From: Rhynchopus euleeides
Lineage: Eukaryota; Euglenozoa; Diplonemea; Diplonemida; Diplonemidae
Reading direction: 5' to 3'
NCBI GenBank assembly: GCA_963210315.1
Contig: OY723261.1
Span: forward strand, 1 to 64,000
DNA length: 64,000 nt
The position numbers and the translations under genes are program-made. Shown piece after piece: positions 1 through 11,670 of the stretch. Below the pieces are notes generated by a model. It was not told where the DNA came from. It ran no database searches and saw nothing but the letters and a program-made list of their open reading frames with translations. Within the stretch, counting starts at the first letter, position 1; each line of letters begins with the position of its first letter.

Positions 1-594
1 CGTCTCCTGCAGCCTGCTCCGCTCCTTCGCATAGTCCTGGATGGCACAGGCACGCGCCGCCTCCTCCGCATGCACCTTCTGCACGAGCCCCGCCACCTTC
101 TTGTGGTGTGTGACCTGGGCCGCGGCACGCGCCGCAGCCGCTTCCTGGATCTCCACAGCCCCCTGCCTCGCTGCAACCGCCGCCTTCCTCTCCAGCCCCT
201 TGTGCTGCTGCGACTGCTCCGCCAGCTCGGCCCTCGCGACATCCAGGCGCTGCGCTGCCTCTACAATGTCCTGGTCCAGCTTTGCAACCTTCGCATTCTG
301 CACGTCCACCGCCTGCTCCATGGTGAGCCTGTGCTTTGTGTCCTCCGCAATACCCGCCTCCGCCTCCCGGCACGTCTCCCTGTGCCCCGTGATGCGGATC
401 CGGATCTCCTGCGCCTCCGCAACCAGCCTGCTGCGGGCCGCCTTCGCCTCCTCCAGCTCTGCAGCCATCTCCGCGACCTTCTCCGTCAGGCCAGGCGCTG
501 CCGGTGCAGCCCCAGGCGCCGCGGCAGCCCCGGGCGACACATCGCCCCCCTCCCGAGGCGCGCCCCGCGCAACCTCGGCCATATCACCTGACAT
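1..594 (-). CDS. Coiled-coil protein, N-terminal part (runs off left edge)
   Basis: Reading the minus strand from the ATG at 594-592 gives 198 uninterrupted codons to the window edge. The first ~38 residues are Ala/Gly/Pro-rich and probably disordered. From about residue 38 on the protein is a long Ala/Glu/Lys/Arg/Gln-rich helix with heptad-like spacing (for example ELEEAKAARSRLVAEAQEIR), typical of a coiled coil; the opposite strand reads as low-complexity Ser/Ala/Cys. A second Met at residue 5 is an alternative start. It is the only minus-strand host gene left of the plus-strand cluster, so the interval to 19201 is a divergent strand switch. The family is not recognised; a structural or cytoskeletal role would be a guess. 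The C-terminus lies outside the window. Confidence 0.7.
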   Translation of the reverse strand, partial: MSGDMAEVARGAPREGGDVSPGAAAAPGAAPAAPGLTEKVAEMAAELEEAKAARSRLVAEAQEIRIRITGHRETCREAEAGIAEDTKHRLTMEQAVDVQNAKVAKLDQDIVEAAQRLDVARAELAEQSQQHKGLERKAAVAARQGAVEIQEAAAARAAAQVTHHKKVAGLVQKVHAEEAARACAIQDYAKERSRLQET

Positions 595-895
<301 letters not shown>

Positions 896-1087
896 ATGGA
901 CTACGTCTCCCCGATCCGCAAGAGGAATGTGAGCATCCACATTCACCAATGGGGCGTCGGGTACAAGGCCACAATGAACACCCGCTGCCAGCTGTGCGAA
1001 GCGGTCGTGGGCAGGCAGTACACGCTGAAAAGCTGCGAGGGATGCAATCAGGTGGCATGCGCGAGCTGTGCAAACCTGCACAAGTGA
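896..1087 (+). CDS. Zinc-finger ORF at 5' end of the retrotransposon
   Basis: From the ATG at 896 this frame encodes 63 residues ending in a dense Cys/His cluster (C-x2-C-x12-C-x2-C-x4-C-x2-C-x3-H, from nt 986), a plausible RING/PHD-like or treble-clef zinc site. The frame is open further upstream through the GA repeat, but that part is low complexity. The ORF stops at TGA 1085-1087, and the next codons in the same frame lead directly to the 2A-like motif and endonuclease. It is probably the N-terminal module of the element's polyprotein, separated by one stop codon; readthrough, a mutation or a sequence error are all possible. Confidence 0.5.
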   Translation: MDYVSPIRKRNVSIHIHQWGVGYKATMNTRCQLCEAVVGRQYTLKSCEGCNQVACASCANLHK

Positions 1088-4000
1088 CTTCCCACCCGGG
1101 ATAAGCGACTCGCAGATGCTGCGTATCTGCGCCTCCCCACGCACGGGGACATCGAGACGAACCCAGGCCCCGCTATCACCCTGGCTTCCGTGAATGTGAC
1201 GGCGCTGCTTCCTCACCTCGAGAAGATCACGCTGATCCCTGCCGACATCGTCTGTCTACAAGAAACTGCCCTGACCAAGCACATGCAGGAAGAGGTATCG
1301 ACGCACCTTTCCCAGGAGCGGATATGGTCCACGGCTTGGGGTGCACCCCGCGACGGCGTTAAAGGCAACCTTGTGAAAGGCACCAAAGGCGGAGTCGGCA
1401 TCCTTGCGCGGAAGCCCGCCCCGCTCGTGCGCCTCTCCACCCCCACGACACTGGAACGTTTTGCAAGCGATGGCCGTTTTGTACACGCAAAGGTGGCAAT
1501 CGGAGATGGTAGCTCCTTCCTGCACGTCCTATGCGTGTACGCCCCGTCGGGTCAGAAGCGGCGCAAGTCTGGGAAAACCTTCGCCGAACGGGAGCGACTC
1601 CTGCATGCGGTGCTGCTAGACTACGGCAGATGCTTGGGCGACGTGCCGGTAGTGGTGATGGGCGACCTCAACACCGACAGGGATGCGTCGCCCACCCTCG
1701 CACATGCACTGGACAACTACTGGGCCGATGCTGCGGCACTGGCCGCACAGGCCACCGGCACCACGCCCCCTTCAACCTTCACCTCCACTACATGCGAGGG
1801 GACACGTATCGACTACGCGCTGCTGAACCCGATCGCAGCGCAGGCCCTTACGGCGTGCGATGTTCGGGACGTGGGAGTGCCGAACCACCTCTGCGTGACG
1901 ATGACTCTCGACGTTCAGGTCTTCGACCAGACGTGCCTCAAATACAGGGTCCCCAAGCAAATCCGCGTTCCTCGGGCCCCCCCCGGGGATACCACCGCGC
2001 CCCCTCCTACTCCATCCCTCTCGGGGTTCGAGGGAGCCCTGCGGCGGGGCGACCTTGACAATGCCTGGAAACTGCTCTGCGAAGCGTGCGAGACCTACCT
2101 CGTGCAATTGGCGGGACTTTCAGCTGGTGCCTCCCGCGCCTACATCGGCCGTGGGGATGTACGCGAGCCACGGAAGGTCCGCCTGTGTGCGAGGGAATCA
2201 CGGGCACCGGATGGGCTGGGAGCCGCGTCCTGCCGTGAGCTGAAACTGCGCGCTGCCATCCGACGCCTAGAGGAGTTGGTGGGCGCCCGCATGCGTCTTG
2301 GCAACGGCCTGCTGCCATACGATGTTTCACGCTGCTGGGAGAAGTGCAGAACACTGGTATGTGAGCTGCCCACCAACCAGGATGTGCCGGCTGGCGGCCG
2401 GCGCGACGGTACCCCGCCCCTTGCGGTGCTCCAACGCCTCCTCCACGGGACGCGCGCGGAGTGCCGACGGATTCTCTCTGAGGTGGTGCACCAGCGCCGA
2501 GGCCTGCTCCGCGACGACTTCCGGAGACGTTGCCGTGAGGATGCGAAGAGTGTCGTGGCGATGCTGAAGGGAGAGACGCCCAGCACTGCCGACACGGTGC
2601 GGCGACCGGACGGGACCTTCACCGCCAACCTCGCTGAGATGGACAGCATCCTGCAAGGAGCCTGGGACAGCATCCTGCGGCTGTACCCTGATCGCGTTGG
2701 GGAACCCGAATTTGCGCCGTTCATGGAGCGCTTCGGGAAATACGTACACCACACTCCGATGACTATATCCGACATCACGGGGTCAGACCTCATCGCGCTG
2801 GCACAGATGAAGCTAGCGAAGTCCAAGTCGGGCACCTGCGGCGTCGACGGCTGGAGACTGGAAGAGGTTGCACTTCTGCCGGTGGGGCTAATGGATGGGT
2901 TTGCAGCCCTCTTCAACAGCATCGAGCGTACCGGCTCTTGGCCCGAGGCGCTGAGAACCGCACTGGTGACGCTCATCCCCAAGGGCGAATACGCTGGCGA
3001 CCCGCTCGGACTTCGGCCCATCACGGTCACGAGCCTGGTGTACCGCATATGGGCCTGCCGCCGTCTGCAGGATGTTGTCGTATGGCAGGAGGGCTGGATT
3101 GACCCCTCTCAACACGGCTTCCGCCCCGGCCACCGCGCCGACGACGCGCTGATGGACCTCACGACCCAGATTGAGGAAACGCTCCTGGACACGGACACCT
3201 CGATCTACCTCCTGGCGCTCGACTTCTCGAAATGTTTCGACAGGGTACCCCAGCGCTTAGTCCTGGAGCTGGCGCGTGCAATGGGGCTGCACGAGCGCAT
3301 CCTCCGGCCGCTGGAAGCGATGTACTCGCGCCTCCGCCGTCGCTTCAAGACCCCACTCGGAGTGGGGGGGGAGTTCGATGTGACGAACGGAATTCTTCAG
3401 GGCTGCCCATTGTCGGTCGTCCTCATCAACGCGCTGCTCTCCGTCCTGGTGAAAGCGATCCAGGAAGAGAGCGGGGGGGCCCTCAGCATATCGTACGCGG
3501 ATGACGCCACTATCATCTCGCGTGTCTCTGAGGCGCTGACACAACGTGGCGCGGACATCACGGGCGAGTTCTGCGCAATAACGGGAATGCGCCTAAACGA
3601 AAAGAAGACCATTGCCATGGGCGTGCATCGCGTGGACCCCTCCTCTGGCGCACGCCCTCGATATGTCGGCACCATCGCTGTAAATGGGGCCACCTTCCCC
3701 ACCAAAACCGCCTCACCTGCACTAGGCGTGCGCGTCTGTGTGTCACCAGCGTTCATAGACCGCGGCGACGACGGACGGGCGAGTAAAGCGCATGCCCCCT
3801 TACGCCGCCTGGGCAGCTCGCCTGCGACCTTTGAGCAGCGACACGGCCTGATTGCTGGCGCAGTCATGCCCCGAGCGATCTTCGGTGGCTGGTATGCGCC
3901 CATTGACCACCGGGTCCTCCGCGACCTAGAGACCCGAGCCTCAAACTGCCTATACGGTGACCGCCATCCCTCCCGCAGCACCGCAGCGGCCCTCTCCATT

Positions 4001-5539
4001 GCCTCGAAGGGACACCTCCTTCACCCAGGAATCATAGTGCCGTATCGCATGCTGCTCCTACTTCTAGACTCCTGCCGCCGCCTACCAGAATTGATCCCGC
4101 GATTCAACCGCATTCGGGCCATGTATGCGCAAAAAACACGCATCGACGTCCCCCTCGGGCCTATCGGGCTTGCGCTCAAAAAAGGACTGCCGCCGGCCTC
4201 CCTCACCTGCGGCGATGATGTTTCCCTCATATCTGCTCCAGGAGGTTCCGAACCACTGCTTTCACTCGAAGTGGCGGCACGGAACCATGTGCTACGCGAG
4301 GCGCTGCGTCACAACATCTGGCGAAGGCTTGCTATCTCCAGACCCTCCTTCGGCGGTGTGGAGGACGGCGTTGACACCGTGCTGACAAACGACTTCTGGC
4401 TATCGTGTGGGGATCCTGTGCTCGCCGCTGCGATGCGCTGCATTATTGTTGGGGGCGTGTTCCTGGCAGACCGCTGGGGACGCAATAAGCTTGGGGCTGC
4501 GACGGACTCCGCGCCTGACGGGCCGGAGGCCGAGCGCTCGACCGCTCCTACTCCACCTCCTGTGACCGCTGCCGACCACGCCACAGCACCCGCGGACGGC
4601 GACGCTGCCGGTGACACCGATGATGACGACGACTCGTCGAGCTCAGCCCCGTCCGAGTTCGATGTCCTCGACGACTCGGGTGAGGTGCCCCTACCCCTCA
4701 CAGCAACACAGCCGGAGCCGGGTAGCGACCGCCTCTGCCGGAATTGCGATACGGGCTCCCCCGAAACCGTCACGCATCTCTTATGGGAATGCCCTGCCCA
4801 CAACGACGTCCGTGCCCGGGAGCGGTACGCGGGTCTCTGTGAGGAGCGCCTCTCATGGCCGCCCTGCCTAGCCAACTGGGGCATCATACCGAAACCCCTA
4901 TCCGGTACGGTGCGGGCGAAGGACCTGCACCACCTAATGAGCACGATAGTCGCCCGCAGAGATGTGCTGGAACGTGAGCGCCTCGGGGTATCCCCAACTG
5001 TTTGCGCGTGGGACGCAGCGCTAGCGCGACCCGCTGCGCCCCATCAGTCCGACCTGGCCTCACTGCCGGACAACCCACCCCGCTGGACTCACGGAGAGTG
5101 CATCATGCGTGCCCTGCGGGCCTGGCTCGGTCGTCTCACCTGGACGAGGGAGGGGTCCGTCTCCTTCTGCGAGCTCGCCATCGACTTCGAGGTCTTCTCC
5201 GGGCTCGACGTCTGCCCGATCGCTACTGGCGCCCCGGCAGGAACCCAGCCCGCCCCACTCAACATGCGTGGACGCATGATGGGGCAGATGTTGAAATACC
5301 TTGTCTCCCAGTGTGAAGCAGTTAACCTCCGCGCGCCCCTGCCTGGCGCGTTTGTCTCGCGTGTCTACTGCCTCCGCGCGGCTCTTTTTGTTTGTCCCTT
5401 TGTTGTTGTTGCTTCTTTTTTTTCCTTGCATGCTCCCGGATCAGGCAGGACCCCTCCCCGCAAACCCGCATTACACATCAGGAGGAATGGGCGAAAGATA
5501 TTGCCAACCCAACGGACCCCGCACATCATGAGTGCATGA
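1088..5539 (+). CDS. Retrotransposon endonuclease-reverse transcriptase polyprotein
   Basis: A stop-to-stop frame of ~1480 codons. No ATG occurs before the endonuclease: the first in-frame ATG (near 1283) is already inside it, so initiation probably comes from upstream. Visible modules in order: a DIETNPGP 2A-like motif (1148-1171); an EEP/APE endonuclease with LQET (near 1258), GDLN (near 1660), RIDYAL (near 1807) and a closing NH where the family usually has DH (near 1882); an RT with LIPK (near 2976), LDFSKCFD (near 3220), QGCPLS (near 3400) and the YADD catalytic box (near 3494); an acidic Asp/Ser linker (near 4610-4680); and a C-x2-C-x11-H-x4-C cluster (near 4735-4790). It would nick target DNA and prime reverse transcription of its own RNA. 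No RNase H domain is obvious. Confidence 0.88.
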   Translation, partial: LPTRDKRLADAAYLRLPTHGDIETNPGPAITLASVNVTALLPHLEKITLIPADIVCLQETALTKHMQEEVSTHLSQERIWSTAWGAPRDGVKGNLVKGTKGGVGILARKPAPLVRLSTPTTLERFASDGRFVHAKVAIGDGSSFLHVLCVYAPSGQKRRKSGKTFAERERLLHAVLLDYGRCLGDVPVVVMGDLNTDRDASPTLAHALDNYWADAAALAAQATGTTPPSTFTSTTCEGTRIDYALLNPIAAQALTACDVRDVGVPNHLCVTMTLDVQVFDQTCLKYRVPKQIRVPRAPPGDTTAPPPTPSLSGFEGALRRGDLDNAWKLLCEACETYLVQLAGLSAGASRAYIGRGDVREPRKVRLCARESRAPDGLGAASCRELKLRAAIRRLEELVGARMRLGNGLLPYDVSRCWEKCRTLVCELPTNQDVPAGGRRDGTPPLAVLQRLLHGTRAECRRILSEVVHQRRGLLRDDFRRRCREDAKSVVAMLKGETPSTADTVRRPDGTFTANLAEMDSILQGAWDSILRLYPDRVGEPEFAPFMERFGKYVHHTPMTISDITGSDLIALAQMKLAKSKSGTCGVDGWRLEEVALLPVGLMDGFAALFNSIERTGSWPEALRTALVTLIPKGEYAGDPLGLRPITVTSLVYRIWACRRLQDVVVWQEGWIDPSQHGFRPGHRADDALMDLTTQIEETLLDTDTSIYLLALDFSKCFDRVPQRLVLELARAMGLHERILRPLEAMYSRLRRRFKTPLGVGGEFDVTNGILQGCPLSVVLINALLSVLVKAIQEESGGALSISYADDATIISRVSEALTQRGADITGEFCAITGMRLNEKKTIAMGVHRVDPSSGARPRYVGTIAVNGATFPTKTASPALGVRVCVSPAFIDRGDDGRASKAHAPLRRLGSSPATFEQRHGLIAGAVMPRAIFGGWYAPIDHRVLRDLETRASNCLYGDRHPSRSTAAALSIASKGHLLHPGIIVPYRMLLLLLDSCRRLPELIPRFNRIRAMYAQKTRIDVPLGPIGLALKKGLPPASLTCGDDVSLISAPGGSEPLLSLEVAARNHVLREALRHNIWRRLAISRPSFGGVEDGVDTVLTNDFWLSCGDPVLAAAMRCIIVGGVFLADRWGRNKLGAATDSAPDGPEAERSTAPTPPPVTAADHATAPADGDAAGDTDDDDDSSSSAPSEFDVLDDSGEVPLPLTATQPEPGSDRLCRNCDTGSPETVTHLLWECPAHNDVRARERYAGLCEERLSWPPCLANWGIIPKPLSGTVRAKDLHHLMSTIVARRDVLERERLGVSPTVCAWDAALARPAAPHQSDLASLPDNPPRWTHGECIMRALRAWLGRLTWTREGSVSFCELAIDFEVFSGLDVCPIATGAPAGTQPAPLNMRGRMMGQMLKYLVSQCEAVNLRAPLPGAFVSRVYCLRAALFVCPFVVVASFFSLHAPGSGRTPPRKPALHIRRNGRKILPTQRTPHIMSA
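1148..1171 (+). other. 2A-like ribosome-skipping motif DIETNPGP
   Basis: The eight codons match the D-x-E-x-N-P-G-P consensus exactly. In known 2A peptides the ribosome fails to form the final Gly-Pro bond; here that would release the endonuclease-RT with Pro at its N-terminus (codon 1169-1171). Skipping activity depends on upstream residues and has not been tested. Confidence 0.85.
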
Positions 5540-6285
5540 CTCCCCCCCCGGAGATGACCTTCAGGGGGGTGGCAGTAAGCTTTTATTTCAAAAAAACAAA
5601 AGCCTCATCCGCAAGACGCGAAATAAGAAAACCAGGAAGCGGCTCCGCGCTCTTCACAGTGGGGTCACAGACATGTCCCCCCTCCCCCCCCCCCCCCGTA
5701 TTTCCTTTCCCCCCACCCACCCCTAAAGGGCTCCGAGTATTCCCCCCACCCCTCCCCCAGGAAAAATAAGGTTCGTAAGCAGCATCCCCGAAACCGTATC
5801 CCGCAACCCGAAAACCCGACCCCCCCGGGGTCCCAATTCCCCTTAATTCGCAGTCTGACCCCCAACCCCCTCCCCCTTTTCTCCTGTGGATCTACTGTTA
5901 ATCCATGCTCCCCCCGGACCCCGCCCTCGCCCCTTGCCCCTCGCCCCGCCCCTGCTCTTGTTAGGAGGCCCGCGCACCCGCCCCCTGTTGCCTTTTTTTC
6001 CCTCCCTGTGGAAGTCCCCCTGCCCCCTGACCCACCACCCAGGGACAAATCCTTCTTTTTTGCTGTAGCCCTCAACATCACTCTTCGTGTTAGTTGCATT
6101 TTATCTATTTTTCCGTCCCGAAAAAGGCAATGCCTTCCTTCCCTGCTCCGATTCGCTGCTGGGGAGGGGGGTGGGGTGGGGTGGGGGGGGAGGTGTGGAG
6201 GCCGTTGCGTTCGCTCTCGGTTCTGTGTGGCACGGCGGCCACGGCCCCGAGTCAAAAAGCAAAAGAGTGATTTTTTCGATCGAAA
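5540..6285. other. C-rich low-complexity DNA, no gene seen
   Basis: Sequence after the retrotransposon stop: an A-rich patch near 5590, then long C tracts (5680-5760, 5810-5960) and a G-rich run (6165-6200). Small open frames here look like base-composition artefacts with Pro/Gly-rich translations. Confidence 0.5.
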
Positions 6286-7034
6286 CAGGACCAGGGGATA
6301 AGATAGGTCTGGTTTTCCGGTTTTCAAAACCAGGGTTTCCCGGTTCCCGGTTTTCTGGAAAAAAAAAAAAGGTCGATCTCATTTTTGGCGGTTTTTTTGT
6401 GACTTTGGGACAGTAAAACAGTCAGAAAAAACGCCATAAAAAAATAGAAAGTGACCCCATCGTGATCCGCACAGAGCTCAAATAGTCCAAAGAAGGCAGA
6501 GAAGCGGAGAAGAAAAAATGGACCTAGCGGGTGGCCCGGTGGGTGGTGATGCCCTCGTCATGCAGGTCTCTTCTGTTTTGAAGGTGCACACATGGTGGAC
6601 TCCAGCCACCCTAGCGAGAACTCTGTGCAGCGTCACTCGGTGCCATCGAATACATGGCGACATCCCACCAACTCGAGACAGATCTGCTTGTCTGGAGGGC
6701 TGAGACGAGAACACGAACGACTTTCAAGCAGTCTTGAAGGTCGCCAAGCCTATTGGGGGCAACTAACAGATGAGATTTGTTTGTTGCCTGTCGTCACAGC
6801 TGGGGAGAAAGCAGGTGCCCATCTCCTCGATAACGGAATGTGTGCAGAGATCTCGTGGACCCTTTGGCCATTCTGTCGTGCACCCACTCCACCCACAACG
6901 CACACCTGTCATGAGTGGTCGCTCCCCCGTCCTCCTCCACCCTGAAGGTTGAGCCCTCAAGGACCAGTGATCTCCTGCTGGCCGGGCTGCGATACAGCGA
7001 AGCCTTCCTACTTACAAGCGAATCCAGACTGTAG

Positions 7035-7100
7035 GGAACAGATGTTCACTACCGTGGCCTCCGGCGGCTGGGGGGCTCCGCCCCCCAGACCCCCCTGTGT
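7035..7100 (+). repeat. Hairpin repeat, copy 1
   Basis: A conserved ~66-bp module: gaacagatgttcactac, then a ggcctccggcggctg block, then a perfect stem of ctggggggc and gccccccag around a 3-base loop, then a C run. It lies in the first TIR-element copy. Confidence 0.9.
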
Positions 7101-8160
7101 AAAAACAATGCACCAGACCGGTTTTTTAGCCGAGAGTCCAAACTTTCAAAGCAGCTGCTGCGCCTGCCCCACCAAGCAGCCTCAGTACGACAGGACGCGC
7201 GCAGGCACCGGGCCCTCTCAGATTCTGGGAGGGTTTGCGTGGGTCGCGCGCGCCGCGAAGGCGCGCGCGAAAAATTTTCAAAACCAGAAAAACCGGAAAA
7301 CGGCGCCAGAAAAAAAGTCTATCTTATACCCTGAAACGGTTTTCTGAAAAAAAAAAAGGTCGGTCTCATTTTTGGCGTTTTTTTTGGTGACTTTGGGACA
7401 GTAAAACAGTCAGAAAAAACGCCATAAAAAAATAGAAAGTGACCCCATCGTGATCCGCACAGAGCTCAAATAGTCCAAAGAAGGCAGAGAAGCGGAGAAG
7501 AAAAAATGGACCTAGCGGGTGGCCCGGTGGGTGGTGGTGCCCTCGTCATGCAGGTCTCTTCTGTTTTGAAAGTGCACACATGGTGGACTCCAGCCACCCT
7601 AGCGAGTGTCTAAGAGGGAGTCTAAGACTGCAGTCTGTACTGGAGATGCCTCTGTGCAGCGTCACTCGGTGCCATCGAATACATGGCGACAGCCCACCAA
7701 CTCGAGACAGATCTGCTTGTCTGGAGGGCTGAGACGAGAACACGAACGACTTTCAAGCAGCCTTGAAGGTCGCCAAGCCTATTGGGGGCAACTAACGGAT
7801 GAGATTTGTTTGTTGCCTGTCGTCACAGCTAGGTGCATCTCCTCGATAACGGAATGTGTACGTACACGACATGAGCACGTGGTGGTGGGCTTCCAGTCCT
7901 GCCCCAGGTGAAGCTGGAGAAGACGGTCGGTCGTGTGATATTGATCCAATGTGCAGAGAGGTGGTCTGGGCTCTACGTGGCCGGACACACTGCAGAGATC
8001 TCGTGCACCCACTCCACCCACAACGCACACCTGTCACGAGTGGTCGCTCCCCCGTCCTCCTCCACCCTGAAGGTTGAACCCTCAAGAACCAGCGATCTCC
8101 TGCTGGCCGGGATGCGACACAGCGAAGCCTTCCTACTTCCAAGCGAATCCAGACTGCAGG

Positions 8161-8226
8161 GAACAGATGTTCACTACCATGGCCTCCGGCGGCTGGGGGG
8201 CTCCGCCCCCCAGACCCCCCTGTGTA
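8161..8226 (+). repeat. Hairpin repeat, copy 2
   Basis: Same module as at 7035, with one obvious change (accgtgg to accatgg). It lies in the second copy of the tandem element. The stem is perfectly preserved. Confidence 0.9.
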
Positions 8227-8490
8227 AAAAAATTGCACCAGACCGGTTTTTTGGCCCAGACCGGCACCCTGGTGCTAAGAGTCCGTAGAAGAAAAATAGA
8301 ACCTGATGCGCTTGCCCCACCAAGCAGCCTCAGTACGACAGGACGCGCGCAGGCACCGGGCCCTCTCAGATTCTGGGAGGGTTTGCGCGGGTCGCGCGCG
8401 CCGAAGGCGCGCGCGAAAAATTTTCAAAACCAGAAAAACCGGAAAACGGCGCCAGAAAAAAAGTCTATCTTATACCCTGATACCCTGTTA

Positions 8491-11446
8491 CAGGACCCGT
8501 GGGAGAAGAAAAAAAGGTAAAAACAAATAAACGCAAATCAAACAAATAGTCAGACACATGCAACCGACACTGGTGTAAAAAAAAGTGGCTTGCCAGATTT
8601 CCATTTCTGGTGTTGACTCCAGATTGCGAATTGCAATTATTCGCAGGTGGGGGTGTTTTCAATGGTATTCGACACACATTTTCATTCAGGGGGGGGGGGC
8701 TTCGCTCTGTGAGATGCCTTTTTCAGTGTCAGTTTTGACATCGAAAGTTCGGTGTGGCCAGAGAGCTCACTTTCTTGCATGTCGCACGAGCGAAGGACCC
8801 TGAGAGATCATCTGTTCTCCATTTTCGTCGTGATAGCCCCGTTCCTACAGCAGTGTCGGTTGTTCAAAAGGCGACTTCGCAACCCCTCGCGATTCATGTC
8901 TTGTTTCTTTCGTGGGATGGCCCGTTCCCCTGTTTGCTGATGTGCCCTCCTCCATGACACACGCAGATTCCCTCCAAGTCCCGAAAATATCTTCTGGTCA
9001 CAGAAATTCTGGAACGCCTCGAATTGACTTTCCGCACTCACACGTTGGATGCACCTTCTTGATTTTGTGCGCTATTTCTTTTCATCATCGCCGTTTTTTT
9101 TGCTTTTGGTTAACGGGGAGGGATGTTCACATTCACAAGTGGATCCTTGCGAGCACTTTACGCCCTGAGGTCTTTCAATCATCAATCTCCGCTGATTTCT
9201 CTTTCTCTCTCTCTCTCTCTCTTGAGATCACGCTCGGTGAATTGGTTGTGGTGTCGAATGCACTGATCATCAGTCAATACTCCTGTGGATTGTGCTAGAA
9301 TCTGCGGCCGCAACAGGGCTGTCCATCAGTGCTGCACGGCGGCGCAAGAGTGTGCCGGTCAATCACATTATCGTGATTGCCGGAAACTCAGGAGCGTATG
9401 GCATTTGACCGACCCGCAGTGACTTGGATCCTCTCCACCTTGTGCCCTCCTTGGTGCAAACAGGCCAACCACACACGAGGGGCTCTGCCCCTCTGGAGGT
9501 GGAGGAATATTCAGCGAATATGTCTCATTTGGAAACCCGCTCCTCGGAGTTTACTTCTAAAAAAACACGCGAACCACCCCCCAGATAAAGAATCATTGGG
9601 GCCAAGCAATGAAACGCGACGGCCCATCGACCGCTCTGGGCAAGAAATAAATCCCGTTCTTTCAGGGCCCCCCACCCGATCAGATTGGTATTTTCCATTT
9701 GTCACTGCAGAGAACATGGCTGTTGTGTGGTGCAAATAGCAGGCGCGGCAAGCAATACCCGTTCGTGCCAGGATGAATTCAACAAACATATCCGTCGCAA
9801 AAGAGATCCATCACGAAGCAAAACCACGGCGTCGGGACGAGGCGTGGGGGCTCGTGTGCCGCATTTCAATTTCAAGAGCAATCAGTGATCCAGTCTCCTT
9901 GGAGGCTGCTTCAGCTGTGTTTGTTTGTTTTTTATCTGCGGAATCGATCAGACTCTTGCGATAAGTTGCCGTCTCTGGCTCGAGTCTGGGTTGGAACTTC
10001 ATATCCAGGAATTCCTCTTTCGACCCGGTAATATCCGGCAGCAGTAAACAGAGGCACATTCACAAATAGTTTGTTTTCGTCATTCCAGTACAGTTATTCT
10101 TTTGGTGCAAAATCTATTGTTGACATATTGTTGTTCATACAGGATGGTTTGTGCGGCACGCCGTGGTCCCACTACGTCATTTCCTTACGGTAGTAATGCA
10201 CTGGAACCCCCCCTGCTCCCCTCGTTAGCGGAGTATTCCAGCTGGCTTGGCTCGGCTGGTGGGGGTGGGGGGTAAATGATGAAGGCATAGCCATTCCCTC
10301 TCAAGCCTCATTGAGACGACCTATTTCACATGGAAATACAGGTCCGCGTTCGTGCAACATTGTGCCCGTTTCTCTGTTATTCGGAACGCCGTTCCTAATC
10401 CGGCGTGAAGCTTGACAGCCCTGCTTGACTCAGCACAGCCATACAAATAGAAATGAATTCATGCCCCTTCTGAGCCCGATGCAATTGCCCTTCCTTTCCT
10501 CTAGGGCGGGAGTGTTTTGCCGGTCAGGTGACTTTACAGACGTAGATGTCACTTCCCACTTGGGCATCTCCCGCGGGACTTCGCATCAGTAACCGAGGTG
10601 ATGGTTCATCACATGAATTGATGCCTTTCCAACTGGTCTGCCAGGATCTGAGATGCCGGTTTTTCTTCGACAACAGGGGCCTTCACCCTGTGTCAAAAAA
10701 GCTGTGTCAGCGTGACACGTCTTTTTGTTCGGGCAGCTCACTTTTCTGCACTTGAGAGCGAAGACCCCAACGATATTTTTTTCGCACTGCAAATCAACTA
10801 CACTCAGTGTCATGTCTTTCCTCGATGCTGCAAGATGGCGGGGCGGAGGGGGTGGGGGAACTTGCACTGCGGAACAAACAATTGCCAACTGACGACACAA
10901 CGCGTGCCGGTGGGTTCACTGCAGACGGGATTGACGACTCAACACGAGCGCCGTCGCAGTTCCTCGAGCGTGTGTCTCTGTGTCTCTGTGCCCCAGCAGG
11001 TGTCGCAACATCGGCCATCGTTCGTCCTACGGGCATCCTGCGACAGCCGCAGCTGCAACGCCTCATCAGCGACTTCCTCAATGCCCCCCCCTCCCCTCTC
11101 ACACCCCAATGCAAAAAATTATGTCCACACCGAGTCTTGTCGCTGCACATCACCTTCGGTCCATCTTGAGACAAGAAAACGTTGAGGGGGTCTTCACTCA
11201 CCGGCTGACGAGTGCGTTTTTGGTGGCATTTCTCCTATCTATGAGAAAAATCACCGAACAATGCCGAAGCCGAATCGCGAAGGCCCCCTTAGTTACCACT
11301 GAAAACTCAAAGCAAGAGCAACCACCCGACCCCCGCCCCCCGCCGAGTTATTGTGCCGCTCCAAGGAGGAATGAAGCAGCAGCCACGATGAGACCCACCC
11401 GGGATCAAGCAAGGGCTCAAGCGTCAATGGGGGAAATTTCTCACTG
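8491..11446. other. Non-coding stretch, no gene or repeat family recognised
   Basis: About 3 kb of moderate GC. It has a (TC)n run near 9201-9224, a G run near 8690 and scattered short frames with no recognisable domains and no consistent splice structure. I see nothing I can support as a gene. Confidence 0.5.
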
Positions 11447-11670
11447 TTGAGCAGTGGTTACGCTCCGCATGCGGAACATGCGGATTTCCGTAGGGTTTTT
11501 TTTTGGCGAAATCCGTACGTACGGTTTCCACATGCGGATTTCCGCATGTGCCTGGGTAATTTTCCCCGCCTCCCCCTCCGAACGTCAACCAAGCGTCAAA
11601 CCATATACACTGGGGCGACGCTAAACTAGCGTTACACCGGGTCGATGGTCGACGTCGATGAGGTTTTGCA

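Larger units (their letters stand above)
6286..8490. mobile_element. Tandemly duplicated TIR element (two ~1 kb copies)
   Basis: Sequence from 6371 repeats from 7358 (offset 987 bp) at high identity; the second copy carries extra blocks near 7607-7650 and 7855-7990 and ends near 8485. Both copies end in a stretch reading ctatcttataccctg (near 7318 and 8464). The left end near 6291 begins caggggataagatag, nearly the reverse complement, so the composite has inverted ends. Each copy contains one hairpin repeat (7035, 8161). No transposase-like frame is present, so this is a non-autonomous element or foldback. Confidence 0.65.

Noticed and set aside
10546-11450. Several overlapping short frames
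   Set aside because: Low-complexity and mutually overlapping; no domain, no codon-use consistency.
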